Shown: positions 51,716-59,127 of the stretch, in pieces | How the letters are laid out: each line of letters starts with the position of its first letter | Position numbering within the stretch: the first letter of the stretch is position 1 | Source: Mesonia sp008017825 | Lineage (GTDB): Bacteria > Bacteroidota > Bacteroidia > Flavobacteriales > Flavobacteriaceae | NCBI RefSeq assembly: GCF_008017825.1 | Contig: NZ_VRLS01000086.1 | Location: forward strand, 62,001-126,000 | Direction: 5' to 3' | DNA length: 64,000 nt | Translations under genes and position numbers: made by a program | The notes under the pieces: generated by a model | The model's input: the letters and a program-made list of their open reading frames with translations, nothing else | The model's database searches: none | Told to the model about the DNA's origin: nothing

Positions 51716-51750
51716 AAAAAAATGCATACCTATGTGGGTATGCATTTTAT
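51716..51750. terminator. Bidirectional terminator after the kinase gene
   Basis: AAAAATGCATACC (51718-51730) pairs with GGTATGCATTTT (51737-51748). T-rich flanks on both strands fit stopping of both converging genes. Confidence 0.8.
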
Positions 51751-51770
51751 ATTTTAAAAGTTAATTATTT

Positions 51771-52013
51771 TTAAGCTGTAACTTGAGGCGCCCAATAAGA
51801 ACATAACATATCGGGTGCTGCTTTTTTAGGGTGGGCACAAGTAGGGCTCATATATCTTGAACAAGTGGTACAGTTTTCCTTGTCCAAAAATCTATTTTTC
51901 ATGGTAAAACTATCACACGTATGCCTATCACTAACAGAGGTATCATGTTTCATACAAAAATCATTTTCAAATTTTTTACAGTTTACACAGCTATTTCCTA
52001 ATCTAATACTCAT
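51771..52013 (-). CDS. Cys-rich small protein with duplicated zinc-binding-like motif
   Basis: An 80-residue cytoplasmic-looking protein with no signal peptide. Eight cysteines fall in two similar sets: Cys9, 12, 20, 33 and Cys48, 51, 59, 71, each with the spacing C-x2-C-x7-C-x11/12-C, with His23 and His61 close by. This suggests two tandem zinc-ribbon-like or metal-binding units produced by duplication. I do not recognise the family with certainty; similar small proteins occur in Flavobacteriia. It is monocistronic between the kinase and the heme operon, so its partner cannot be inferred. Confidence 0.7.
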   Translation of the reverse strand: MSIRLGNSCVNCKKFENDFCMKHDTSVSDRHTCDSFTMKNRFLDKENCTTCSRYMSPTCAHPKKAAPDMLCSYWAPQVTA

Positions 52014-52116
52014 AACACTCAGTTTTTTAATTAATTACTTAAATATAAAATTTAGATAAGGAAGAAGCAATATAAATAACTGAATTTGAGTATTTTGTAA
52101 TTGGATTGATTAAATA

Positions 52117-52146
52117 TAAAAAGCTACTCTGTGCAGAGTAGCTTTA
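52117..52146 (-). terminator. Terminator of the heme uptake operon
   Basis: AAAGCTACTCT (52120-52130) pairs perfectly with AGAGTAGCTTT (52135-52145) around GTGC, with a T-rich run on the - strand side, 26 bases past the operon's last stop. Confidence 0.85.
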
Positions 52147-52171
52147 AAATAATTTGGTTGGTATTGGCTAA

Positions 52172-53413
52172 TTAATTTAGAATCAACTTTTGAGTTGTAC
52201 TATGACTTCCTGCTTGATATTTAACAATATAAGTACCGTTTGCTAATTGCGACAAGTTTAATGTTTGATTAGTAAACCCAGCATTTTGCAATTGAGAAGT
52301 GAATACTTTTTTACCCAAAAGATTATAGATTTCTACGGTTTGATTAGCATCTTCGCTTTCAACTAAAACATTAATTTGTTTGTCTGAAGATGGGTTAGGG
52401 TAGATACTAAATGAATTTTCAGCATCAAAAGCCACCGTGTTTAACTGGCTTGTTACATCTTCATAGTTAAACTGAATGTCTCCTGTAGAACTTCCTCCAA
52501 AATCAATAAAATTTAATTTGTAAACTGTTCCGTCAAGGTATTTTACGTAAAAATAAAGATCTGGTTCTATATCATAAGTATAACTTGCATTTAATGTTTT
52601 CCAGTCGTAACCAATTGTATTGATTTCATCTGAATAATTAAGATTACTAGTATCTCCATTTCCGTTAGGCTCTATGTTCTCTGCTACGACTACGTCTGGA
52701 TGTTGTAAAGCTCCTGTTACTACATACTTCATAGTTCCTCCGCTATAAGCATAATCTGTAGTGAATTTTGTAAATTTTAGATCCCAGTCTGTACTTGCAG
52801 GTTCAGCAACTACTTCGGTAGCGGTAGTGAAATTGTAGTAGTTGAACATGTTGTTAGGATTGCTGGTGTTAGAAACAGTTTCGGTAGTATCTGCACTCCA
52901 AGTAGAAGTGGTTTCGTCCCAAGTAGCATATTTAAATGTATATCCACCAAAATAATCTTCAATGAATAATTTTTTGAAGCTCCCGTCAGCATATTTTAAT
53001 AAAAAGGTAACGGTTCCTTCTACGTGGTGGTTTGCTGGATTATATTCTCCAAAACCATAAGAAGCCGAACCTGTATTAAAAGCTCCTTCAAACCAACTGA
53101 TGTCACTGTTGTATAACTGTGTGAAGTTGGCAACATTGTTAACATCTACGGTAGCATAATCTGCAGGAGTATTAGCTGCTTCAAAAACTTCTAAACCAAT
53201 TCCGTCATTAATTCTAATGGCAAAATTCATATTGTTATTTCTCAAAAAAGCAATTTCCCAATCGGTTGCCGTATGGTCGTAACTTTGATTGGTAGAAAAC
53301 TTATAATAAACTTCGTTTGCATAAGAAGGATCTAAGCTAAGATTTACGGTAGTTTGTGCCGTTGCGATTAAGCAAAAGCTAAAAAACGCTAAGAAAGATA
53401 GTTTTAAATTCAT
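52172..53413 (-). CDS. HmuY-like protein with T9SS type A sorting domain
   Basis: A 413-residue exported protein. A signal peptide (FLAFFSFCLIATAQT) leads a region that shares the layout of the neighbouring HmuY lipoprotein: a paired 'WDIAF/WDLKF' architecture seen here as ATDWEIAFLRNNNMNFAIRI and STDWDLKFTKFTTDYAYSGG, and later DLYFYVKYLDGTVYKLNFID. The last 80 residues (SIYPNPSSDKQINVLVESED, QTLNLSQLANGTYIVKYQAG, STTQKLILN) are a T9SS type A sorting domain. So it would be a HmuY-like hemophore released or anchored by type IX secretion. Heme binding is inferred, not shown by residues I can name. Confidence 0.78.
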   Translation of the reverse strand: MNLKLSFLAFFSFCLIATAQTTVNLSLDPSYANEVYYKFSTNQSYDHTATDWEIAFLRNNNMNFAIRINDGIGLEVFEAANTPADYATVDVNNVANFTQLYNSDISWFEGAFNTGSASYGFGEYNPANHHVEGTVTFLLKYADGSFKKLFIEDYFGGYTFKYATWDETTSTWSADTTETVSNTSNPNNMFNYYNFTTATEVVAEPASTDWDLKFTKFTTDYAYSGGTMKYVVTGALQHPDVVVAENIEPNGNGDTSNLNYSDEINTIGYDWKTLNASYTYDIEPDLYFYVKYLDGTVYKLNFIDFGGSSTGDIQFNYEDVTSQLNTVAFDAENSFSIYPNPSSDKQINVLVESEDANQTVEIYNLLGKKVFTSQLQNAGFTNQTLNLSQLANGTYIVKYQAGSHSTTQKLILN

Positions 53414-53443
53414 GAGGTGTAATTTTTAGTTATGATTGTATAT

Positions 53444-54859
53444 TTAATTAAGGATTTGATATTCAAATTTTGGATAACCGCGTACTCCATTTTCATTCAC
53501 CATCGAAGTAAACTTTAACTTATAAGTATTTCCGTCAGTATCTTGAATGATGTAAAAACGCTCGTTAAATAGTCCGTTAAAAACATCTCTCCAATTGGCT
53601 CCAATTACTCTTTGATCGATTTCATATAATGAATTATCGATATTTGAGGAAGTGAAATCTTGATAGGCAATATCTTCAGTCATTACTTGATAAGCTCTGG
53701 TGTTAGAAAGAGTGTTAGTAGCTACATAATCAGAAAAACCATAAGCAGATTCTCCACCTTCTGGAAGATCTAATACTTCCGTGAAAACAGTGAAATTCAG
53801 ATCCCATTTCCCTTTTGTTGGAGCAACATCTACCACATTTTCATTTACCATACTGAAATAGTTGAAATCGTAACTGTTATCCTTAGCAATAGTGATTTCT
53901 TGGTGAGTAGTTGCATCTAAATCGGCATAAAGCAATTTATAAGCACCGCTTTCTTGTACAATTCTTATCTTTTTCCAACCTCTATCGGCTCCAGCAACGG
54001 CAACGCTTCCAGTTTCTGGAGTGTCGGTTCCAATTTCGTTCCCCATTTTAATGAGGTAAACTTTATTCTCTTCAAGGTTGATAGAAATTTCTTCGATCAC
54101 CGTTTCGTTTAAATTTCCGCTAGGAGCATCTACAAATTCATTAGATCCTTGTACTAAGAAAGCCATTTGTGACTGTAAACTAGCAACATCAGCTTCGGCA
54201 ACTGCATCAATATTCGTAGTTTCTAATGGAGCAGCCATCATAAATAAAGAGCTATTTAGCTTAACGCGGAATTGATCTCCGTTATAAAAAGCTAAATCCC
54301 ATTTATCTCTACTGACAACGGTTTCTTGTTGTGTACTTAAATCTAAATACACTTGATTTCCTTCATTAGGCCCTCCTAAATTGGGAGAAATACTTCCGCC
54401 AAGAGAAGCAGTATCAGAGAAACTTACGAGATTGGTAGTGTTTCCTTGAGTAAAACCATTAGCAATATTCACTTCTGTTATGGAGAACTCAATAGATTTA
54501 TCAGTGTCATTTTGAGCAGGATTTGAGTTTAATCTTTCCAGACTGAATGAGGTTTGATGGGTTCCCATCACAATAGGAATTTCAATAATTCCGCTTTGCG
54601 CGGATGGAGTAGTGCTATAATCCTCACCGTAACTTAAGTTGATTTCGGTATAGGTAATAACGAGCATTCCGTCTTGTGGCGCTTCATTAGAAAAAACAAG
54701 GTCTATTTCTTTTTCATTATCAGTTTCCGCGAAAGCTGTAGAAGGATTTTTAAAAGCCACGACAAATTCAGAATCATTGGCTGTGGAATCATCATCTTTA
54801 TTACAAGCCGTAAAGAAAATAATGACGAGAGAAAAAAGTACTAAATAGTTAGATTTCAT
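53444..54859 (-). CDS. hmuY: HmuY family surface lipoprotein (heme-binding)
   Basis: A 471-residue predicted lipoprotein that would capture heme and pass it to the adjacent receptor. The lipobox VIIFFTACNKDDDS has Asp-rich residues after Cys, consistent with surface export. The HmuY domain is recognised from DLSTQQETVVSRDKWDLAFY, GDQFRVKLNSSLFMM and the C-terminal FYIIQDTDGNTYKLKFTSMV. An N-terminal Calx-beta-like part (about 30-140) precedes it. The gene lies two bases after the receptor stop and 30 bases before the second HmuY-like gene, forming hmuR-hmuY-hmuY-like. The axial histidines are not assigned. Confidence 0.83.
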   Translation of the reverse strand: MKSNYLVLFSLVIIFFTACNKDDDSTANDSEFVVAFKNPSTAFAETDNEKEIDLVFSNEAPQDGMLVITYTEINLSYGEDYSTTPSAQSGIIEIPIVMGTHQTSFSLERLNSNPAQNDTDKSIEFSITEVNIANGFTQGNTTNLVSFSDTASLGGSISPNLGGPNEGNQVYLDLSTQQETVVSRDKWDLAFYNGDQFRVKLNSSLFMMAAPLETTNIDAVAEADVASLQSQMAFLVQGSNEFVDAPSGNLNETVIEEISINLEENKVYLIKMGNEIGTDTPETGSVAVAGADRGWKKIRIVQESGAYKLLYADLDATTHQEITIAKDNSYDFNYFSMVNENVVDVAPTKGKWDLNFTVFTEVLDLPEGGESAYGFSDYVATNTLSNTRAYQVMTEDIAYQDFTSSNIDNSLYEIDQRVIGANWRDVFNGLFNERFYIIQDTDGNTYKLKFTSMVNENGVRGYPKFEYQILN

Positions 54860-54861
54860 AA

Positions 54862-57024
54862 TTAAAAATTTAGATGGTATAAAAGTTTTACAAAGAAAGA
54901 CCTGCCATATCCTAATAACTGAGATGAAGATGCTGCAGTGTGCGTGCCACCTTGGCCTGTACTAGAGTTTACTTCTGTAATATCTAATACATTTCTTGCG
55001 CCTATAGTAATATCTAAATCTTTGTAAAATGTTTTTTTGATAGATGTATTTAACCACCCATAACCGTCAATTTTTCCACGGGTAATAATTGTTTCTCCAC
55101 TATCGTTTATGCTAGAAACAAATTGGTATTGAGGACCATTTAACTTGAAAAATGTAGAAAAAACGGTATTCCATTTAGGAATTTGGTAAGATAGATTAGA
55201 GTTAAATTGAAGCGCATATAAATAGTCATCATTATATGTTTCACTACTGTTCAATATTTTAGACTCTCCAGAGAAAGCAAGTCCTAAGGTAGCAGAAAGG
55301 TTTTTGTATTTAAGGGTATTTCTTAAAGAAAGCCCCCAGGTTTTGTGTAAATCTATATTGTTGTATTGGTAGGCGAGGGGAGAAGTACTCGTAATAATTA
55401 AATCTATTTTATCTTCTACATCTAGATACCAAGTCGATAGTTTTGGGGTGTATTTTACTTGGTAATCCTTAAACCAAAAGGTTTTTTTAAAATGAAAAAA
55501 TATAGACTTCCCATATTCCGGATTTAAATTTTCGTTTCCTTGTACATTATGGTTGCTATCTACCATATAAAAGTAGAGCTGCTCAAAAGTAGGTGTTTTT
55601 GGCGCCGCTCCAACAATTGTTCTAAGTTGATAACCTCCCTTAAAGCTATATTTTCCGCTAAGGGAAAGCGCATATTGCGGCGAGAATTGTGTAGAGCTTA
55701 TGATTCTAGCGCCTGGTCTTAGAGATAATCTGTTGGTAGGTTTAATTTCCGAAGAAACAAAAAAGCTATAGGAGTTAAGCGTGTTGTTTTGGGTTCTTTT
55801 TGTAATATCTTGAGAAGAAAGTCCACTAGCAGAACCATTATCCAGTGTAGTTTCATAACCTAATTCTAATTTAAACTTCTCTTTATTAAAAAAGTTATTG
55901 AAAGTTCCTCTAGAGAAAAAGCCTTTGCGAGTATTGTAATCATAATTTTCAATATTAGACTTCTCTTCAGCTTTTATGGTGTAAGTAAAAGTTTCAATAT
56001 TCTTAGTTTGTTCTTGGTAAGATGCAGAAATATTGAAGTTGATTTGGTCTCTAATTTTCCCTGTGGCATTTAAATGATGATAAAACCTGTCTGAATTAAA
56101 GATCTCATCATTGGCTGTGGGGTTATTAGTTTGTGTAGAACTATTATGATTTAATAAAACATTGGTATTGTACTTATTAGTTTCTTCCGTGAAGTATTCC
56201 AACTTGTAAAAAACGGTAAAGTTTTTAAAACGATAATTAATTAAAGTTTTAATACTATTTTGTTCTTTAGGAAGCCATTCATAACCTCTTAAACCATCAT
56301 TTTCATCCTCAGGATTAAAATAATTTTTCCCTTGGTTTTGATTAAGAAATCCTTGAAAATCATTTCTGGTAAACAACACATTCGCGTAGAGTTTATCCGT
56401 AAAATTATGGCCCACTTTTAAAGACTGTATATGTCTGCCTTCATCAAATAATCCATATTCGCTGCTAATGGTTTCTTCTTGAATATATGGCGTGATTTGC
56501 CATTTCGCTTTCGCGGATTTTTTAGTGATAATGTTCACTACACCGGTTACTGCATTAGAACCGTATTGTACACCCATAGCACCTTCAATAATTTCTATTT
56601 GCTGAATGTCATCTAAGTTAATTTGAGAAATATCTATAGCATTCCCGAAACCTTCATCCCCTACAATGGGTACATTATCTACTAAAATTTTTACATATTC
56701 TGAGTTAAATCCAAACTGTTGAATTCCCGATCTGCCTTCACCGGCTTGCGGAATAATATTCATATTTAATGTTTGGGTAAGAACATCGGCAAGGTTATTT
56801 CCTGCCATCAACTGAATGTCTTTTTCTGTAATTACCTGTACTTCAAAAACTGATTTTTTTACAGATTGGGAGTTGTACTGTCCTGTGAGAATGACTTCCT
56901 CTAGATCATTCACTTTTATGCTGTCTTTTTTCTTGTCATTCGTTTCTTTCTTAACCTCAGTCTCTTGAGCTTGAATGTTAAAAAAGTTTAAAAGTAAAAT
57001 GATGAGTAGAAATCTATTTTTCAT
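54862..57024 (-). CDS. TonB-dependent heme receptor (HmuR-like)
   Basis: An outer-membrane TonB-dependent receptor of 720 residues. A signal peptide (LLLNFFNIQAQ) is followed by a plug domain with EEVILTGQYNSQSVKKSVFE, GRSGIQQFGFNSEYVKILVD and IEIIEGAMGVQYGSNAVTGV, then a barrel ending FVKLLYHLNF. Its placement directly upstream of hmuY points to heme as the substrate; a FRAP/NPDL-type heme motif could not be clearly read. It is the first gene of the operon; a -7 element is at 57058-57065 and an 11-base palindrome lies in the leader. Confidence 0.85.
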   Translation of the reverse strand: MKNRFLLIILLLNFFNIQAQETEVKKETNDKKKDSIKVNDLEEVILTGQYNSQSVKKSVFEVQVITEKDIQLMAGNNLADVLTQTLNMNIIPQAGEGRSGIQQFGFNSEYVKILVDNVPIVGDEGFGNAIDISQINLDDIQQIEIIEGAMGVQYGSNAVTGVVNIITKKSAKAKWQITPYIQEETISSEYGLFDEGRHIQSLKVGHNFTDKLYANVLFTRNDFQGFLNQNQGKNYFNPEDENDGLRGYEWLPKEQNSIKTLINYRFKNFTVFYKLEYFTEETNKYNTNVLLNHNSSTQTNNPTANDEIFNSDRFYHHLNATGKIRDQINFNISASYQEQTKNIETFTYTIKAEEKSNIENYDYNTRKGFFSRGTFNNFFNKEKFKLELGYETTLDNGSASGLSSQDITKRTQNNTLNSYSFFVSSEIKPTNRLSLRPGARIISSTQFSPQYALSLSGKYSFKGGYQLRTIVGAAPKTPTFEQLYFYMVDSNHNVQGNENLNPEYGKSIFFHFKKTFWFKDYQVKYTPKLSTWYLDVEDKIDLIITSTSPLAYQYNNIDLHKTWGLSLRNTLKYKNLSATLGLAFSGESKILNSSETYNDDYLYALQFNSNLSYQIPKWNTVFSTFFKLNGPQYQFVSSINDSGETIITRGKIDGYGWLNTSIKKTFYKDLDITIGARNVLDITEVNSSTGQGGTHTAASSSQLLGYGRSFFVKLLYHLNF

Positions 57025-57027
57025 TAT

Positions 57028-57043
57028 TTAGACTAAGTCTTAA
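57028..57043 (-). promoter_or_regulatory. Palindrome in the heme operon leader (candidate operator)
   Basis: AGACT (57030-57034) and AGTCT (57036-57040) form an 11-base inverted repeat around one A, between the receptor -7 element and its ATG. Its position fits a repressor site such as Fur, but no consensus is proven. Confidence 0.4.
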
Positions 57044-57057
57044 TTAAAATATTTCGA

Positions 57058-57065
57058 CAAATATA
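57058..57065 (-). promoter_or_regulatory. -7 promoter element (TATATTTG) for the heme uptake operon
   Basis: Read on the - strand this matches TAnnTTTG. It is 34 bases from the start of the receptor ATG, divergent from the + strand element at 57099-57106. Confidence 0.6.
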
Positions 57066-57098
57066 TATATTATTTTAATCCAATCTAAATAAATTTAA

Positions 57099-57106
57099 TA
57101 TTTTTG
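57099..57106 (+). promoter_or_regulatory. -7 promoter element (TATTTTTG) for the DUF6607 operon; decides the start
   Basis: Matches TAnnTTTG. The apparent TTG start of a longer frame (57104) falls inside it, so translation begins at the ATG at 57140, which also begins a proper signal peptide. Confidence 0.7.
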
Positions 57107-57139
57107 TTCCAGAAATCAATCTATAAAAAACTAATAAAA

Positions 57140-58036
57140 ATGAATTTCAAGAACTTATTATTGACAAGTGTTTTGATGGCAGCCACTAGCGTTGGTTTTG
57201 CCCAAAAAAATCTAAAAGAAGATAAACAAGCTATAAAAGATATGTGCGGCTGTTTTGAAGTTACCTTTAAGTATACCGAGACATTTTCTCCAGAAATTGA
57301 TTATGAAAAGCATTATGATTATACAGCTACAGCATTAGAATGGGCAGAATTGATAAAAGATGAAAAAGATGAAATTTCTATTCAGCACCTTTTAGTACTT
57401 AATGATACCATGGTCATTAAGCACTGGAGACAAGATTGGTTATATGAAAATACAAAGCGTTATGACTTTAACCACGATAACCAATGGACTTTTGTAAATA
57501 TGAATAAGAAAGATGTAAAAGGACAATGGACACAAAATGTATATCAGGTAGATGATAGTCCGCGTTACTCAGGTTCTGCAACTTGGATTCATGCAGATGG
57601 AAGGCATTATTGGAATAATACTACAAGTTCTCCTTTGCCGCGTAGAGAATATTCTAAACGAAGTGATTATAATGTAATGATGCGTGGTAATCAAGTTGAA
57701 ATTACAAAAGAAGGGTGGTTACACGAGCAGGATAATGAAAAAGTAATTCGTGAAGATGATAAAGAAGATGTGCTTTTAGTAGAAGAAAAAGGATATAATG
57801 TATATCGTAAAGTAGCCGATGAAAAATGTAAAGCTGCAAAAAACTGGTGGGCTACCAATAAAGATTTTTGGAGTAGAGTAAGAAATAAGTGGAGTGATGT
57901 TTATGGTCGCGATAAAGATTTAGCTTTAGAGAAAGCGGTAAATGGTCAGGCTTTATTTATGCAATTATTCCCAATGGATATTGAAACAGAACAATCAAAA
58001 ATTGGTAGTACCGTAGAAGAATACGTAAAAAAATAA
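57140..58036 (+). CDS. DUF6607 family protein (exported)
   Basis: A 298-residue periplasmic or outer-membrane protein whose function is unknown. From the ATG at 57140 a signal peptide runs MNFKNLLLTSVLMAATSVGF with cleavage near FAQ. The mature part has DMCGCFEVTFKYTETFSPEI, HLLVLNDTMVIKHWRQDWLY, WTQNVYQVDDSPRYSGSATW and a Lys/Trp-rich C-terminus (AAKNWWATNKDFWSRVRNKW). Aromatic-rich beta stretches suggest a barrel-like fold. It shares a promoter region with the divergent heme receptor operon and is followed with no gap by the FMN-binding gene, so a role with heme or iron is inferred from context. Confidence 0.82.
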   Translation: MNFKNLLLTSVLMAATSVGFAQKNLKEDKQAIKDMCGCFEVTFKYTETFSPEIDYEKHYDYTATALEWAELIKDEKDEISIQHLLVLNDTMVIKHWRQDWLYENTKRYDFNHDNQWTFVNMNKKDVKGQWTQNVYQVDDSPRYSGSATWIHADGRHYWNNTTSSPLPRREYSKRSDYNVMMRGNQVEITKEGWLHEQDNEKVIREDDKEDVLLVEEKGYNVYRKVADEKCKAAKNWWATNKDFWSRVRNKWSDVYGRDKDLALEKAVNGQALFMQLFPMDIETEQSKIGSTVEEYVKK

Positions 58037-58573
58037 ATGATGATTAAAAGGTTATTAATATTTTGTGGCCTATTAAGTTGTTTTGCTTTTACGATTACAA
58101 CAACCCAAGATAGGCTTCAAGAAAAATTTGATAAGGCGATAAAAAGCACTTACGAAGTAAAGGATTATCAGTTAGAATCTATTACGGCTTTAGGAAATAT
58201 AGAAGAAAAAATTCCGGCGAAGACCGCAGCCAAAAACCTTTCAAGAATTTCTGTACAAGGAGAACTTATAGGTTATACCTATTTGGGAACTGCTCCAAGT
58301 AAAAAGAAGAAGTTTGAATATGTGGTGTTGTTTGATAAAGATTTGAAGATTAAAAAATCTAAAGTTCTTATCTACAGAGAAGATTACGGACTTCAAATAG
58401 GTTCTCAGCGTTGGCTTAAGCAGTTTATAGGTATGACGCCAGATTCTAAGGTTGAGTATGGAGGGAATATAGCTGCCATTAGTGGAGCGACTATTTCAGC
58501 CTCATCTATGGCGAGAGCTGTAAATAATGTATTAAAAACAATGCATATTTTAAAACAGGAAAATCAATTATGA
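58037..58573 (+). CDS. FMN-binding domain protein (predicted flavinylated, exported)
   Basis: A 178-residue exported or membrane-tethered protein. An N-terminal signal or anchor (LLIFCGLLSCFAFTI) precedes an FMN-binding domain whose acceptor site is AAISGATISASSMARAVNNV, the S-G-A-T motif in which Thr152 would carry covalently linked FMN, added by an ApbE-type transferase (not in this window). Such domains pass electrons outside the cytoplasm, as in NqrC and RnfG. It starts directly after the DUF6607 stop and overlaps the next gene by four bases, so the three are co-transcribed. Confidence 0.87.
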   Translation: MMIKRLLIFCGLLSCFAFTITTTQDRLQEKFDKAIKSTYEVKDYQLESITALGNIEEKIPAKTAAKNLSRISVQGELIGYTYLGTAPSKKKKFEYVVLFDKDLKIKKSKVLIYREDYGLQIGSQRWLKQFIGMTPDSKVEYGGNIAAISGATISASSMARAVNNVLKTMHILKQENQL

Positions 58574-59058
58574 TCAACCTTAACGGATTTATTTTTAGGT
58601 TACCCAAAGAAGTAAAATTATTAATCGGCGCTTTTCTTGTAGTGTTAAGCGTCGGTTATTTTACGGGTTTGACTTTTGTAAATGATACTACTGAAAATCA
58701 TCCTCAAGGTATTCAAGAAAACTATTTAGGTAACGAAGAAGACCTGGAAGCAGAAGTGATGAAGTTTAAAAAACCAGAAAGAGAAATGCTTACCATCATT
58801 CATACGCACATTCTTTCTATGTCAGTTATATTTTTTCTTCTTGGCGGATTGGTTTCCATAACCAAGTCTAACAAAAACTTAAAGAAAGCTTTGATGATAG
58901 AGCCGTTATTGTCGGTCTTGTTAACCTTTGGCGGAATTTATTTAATGTGGACTGGTTTACATTGGATGCGTTATGTGGTGGTGGTTTCTGGAATACTTAT
59001 GACTACATCTTTTGTTATATCTGTACTTCTGGTTTTCTCACAATTGTTTAGAAAATAA
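58570..59058 (+). CDS. Four-helix membrane protein with paired histidines, unknown function
   Basis: A 162-residue inner-membrane protein. Hydrophobic helices lie at about 17-36, 74-96, 107-128 and 134-158, with a 35-residue polar loop after the first. Helix 2 contains His78 and His80 (TIIHTHILSMSVIFF), and His131 sits at the end of helix 3 (TGLHWMRY), positions that could bind heme. I do not recognise the family. The ATG overlaps the FMN-binding gene (ATGA), so a redox partnership, for example a membrane electron donor to the flavoprotein, is a reasonable inference. It ends 69 bases before guaB and no terminator is evident. Confidence 0.7.
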   Translation: MINLNGFIFRLPKEVKLLIGAFLVVLSVGYFTGLTFVNDTTENHPQGIQENYLGNEEDLEAEVMKFKKPEREMLTIIHTHILSMSVIFFLLGGLVSITKSNKNLKKALMIEPLLSVLLTFGGIYLMWTGLHWMRYVVVVSGILMTTSFVISVLLVFSQLFRK

Positions 59059-59095
59059 ATAATAACTTTATTACAAGTTTCTTAGCATAAAAGCT

Positions 59096-59103
59096 TACTT
59101 TTG
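59096..59103 (+). promoter_or_regulatory. -7 promoter element (TACTTTTG) for guaB; decides the start
   Basis: Matches TAnnTTTG. The TTG at 59101 that would extend the frame by nine codons is inside this element, so the ATG at 59128 is the start. Confidence 0.7.
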
Positions 59104-59106
59104 CAT

Positions 59107-59126
59107 GCAATTAAATCTTTAATTGC
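59107..59126 (+). promoter_or_regulatory. Perfect inverted repeat forming the guaB leader
   Basis: GCAATTAAA (59107-59115) is exactly complementary to TTTAATTGC (59118-59126) with TC between. It begins three bases after the -7 element and ends one base before the ATG, so it occupies the whole predicted leader. It could be an operator or an RNA hairpin hiding the start. Confidence 0.6.
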
Positions 59127-59127
59127 G

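Noticed and set aside
57104..57139. TTG start extending the DUF6607 protein by twelve residues
   Set aside because: It lies inside the -7 element and would bury the signal peptide; ATG at 57140 begins it cleanly.
59101..59127. TTG start extending guaB by nine residues
   Set aside because: It lies inside the -7 element TACTTTTG and would precede the predicted transcription start; ATG at 59128 gives the usual length.
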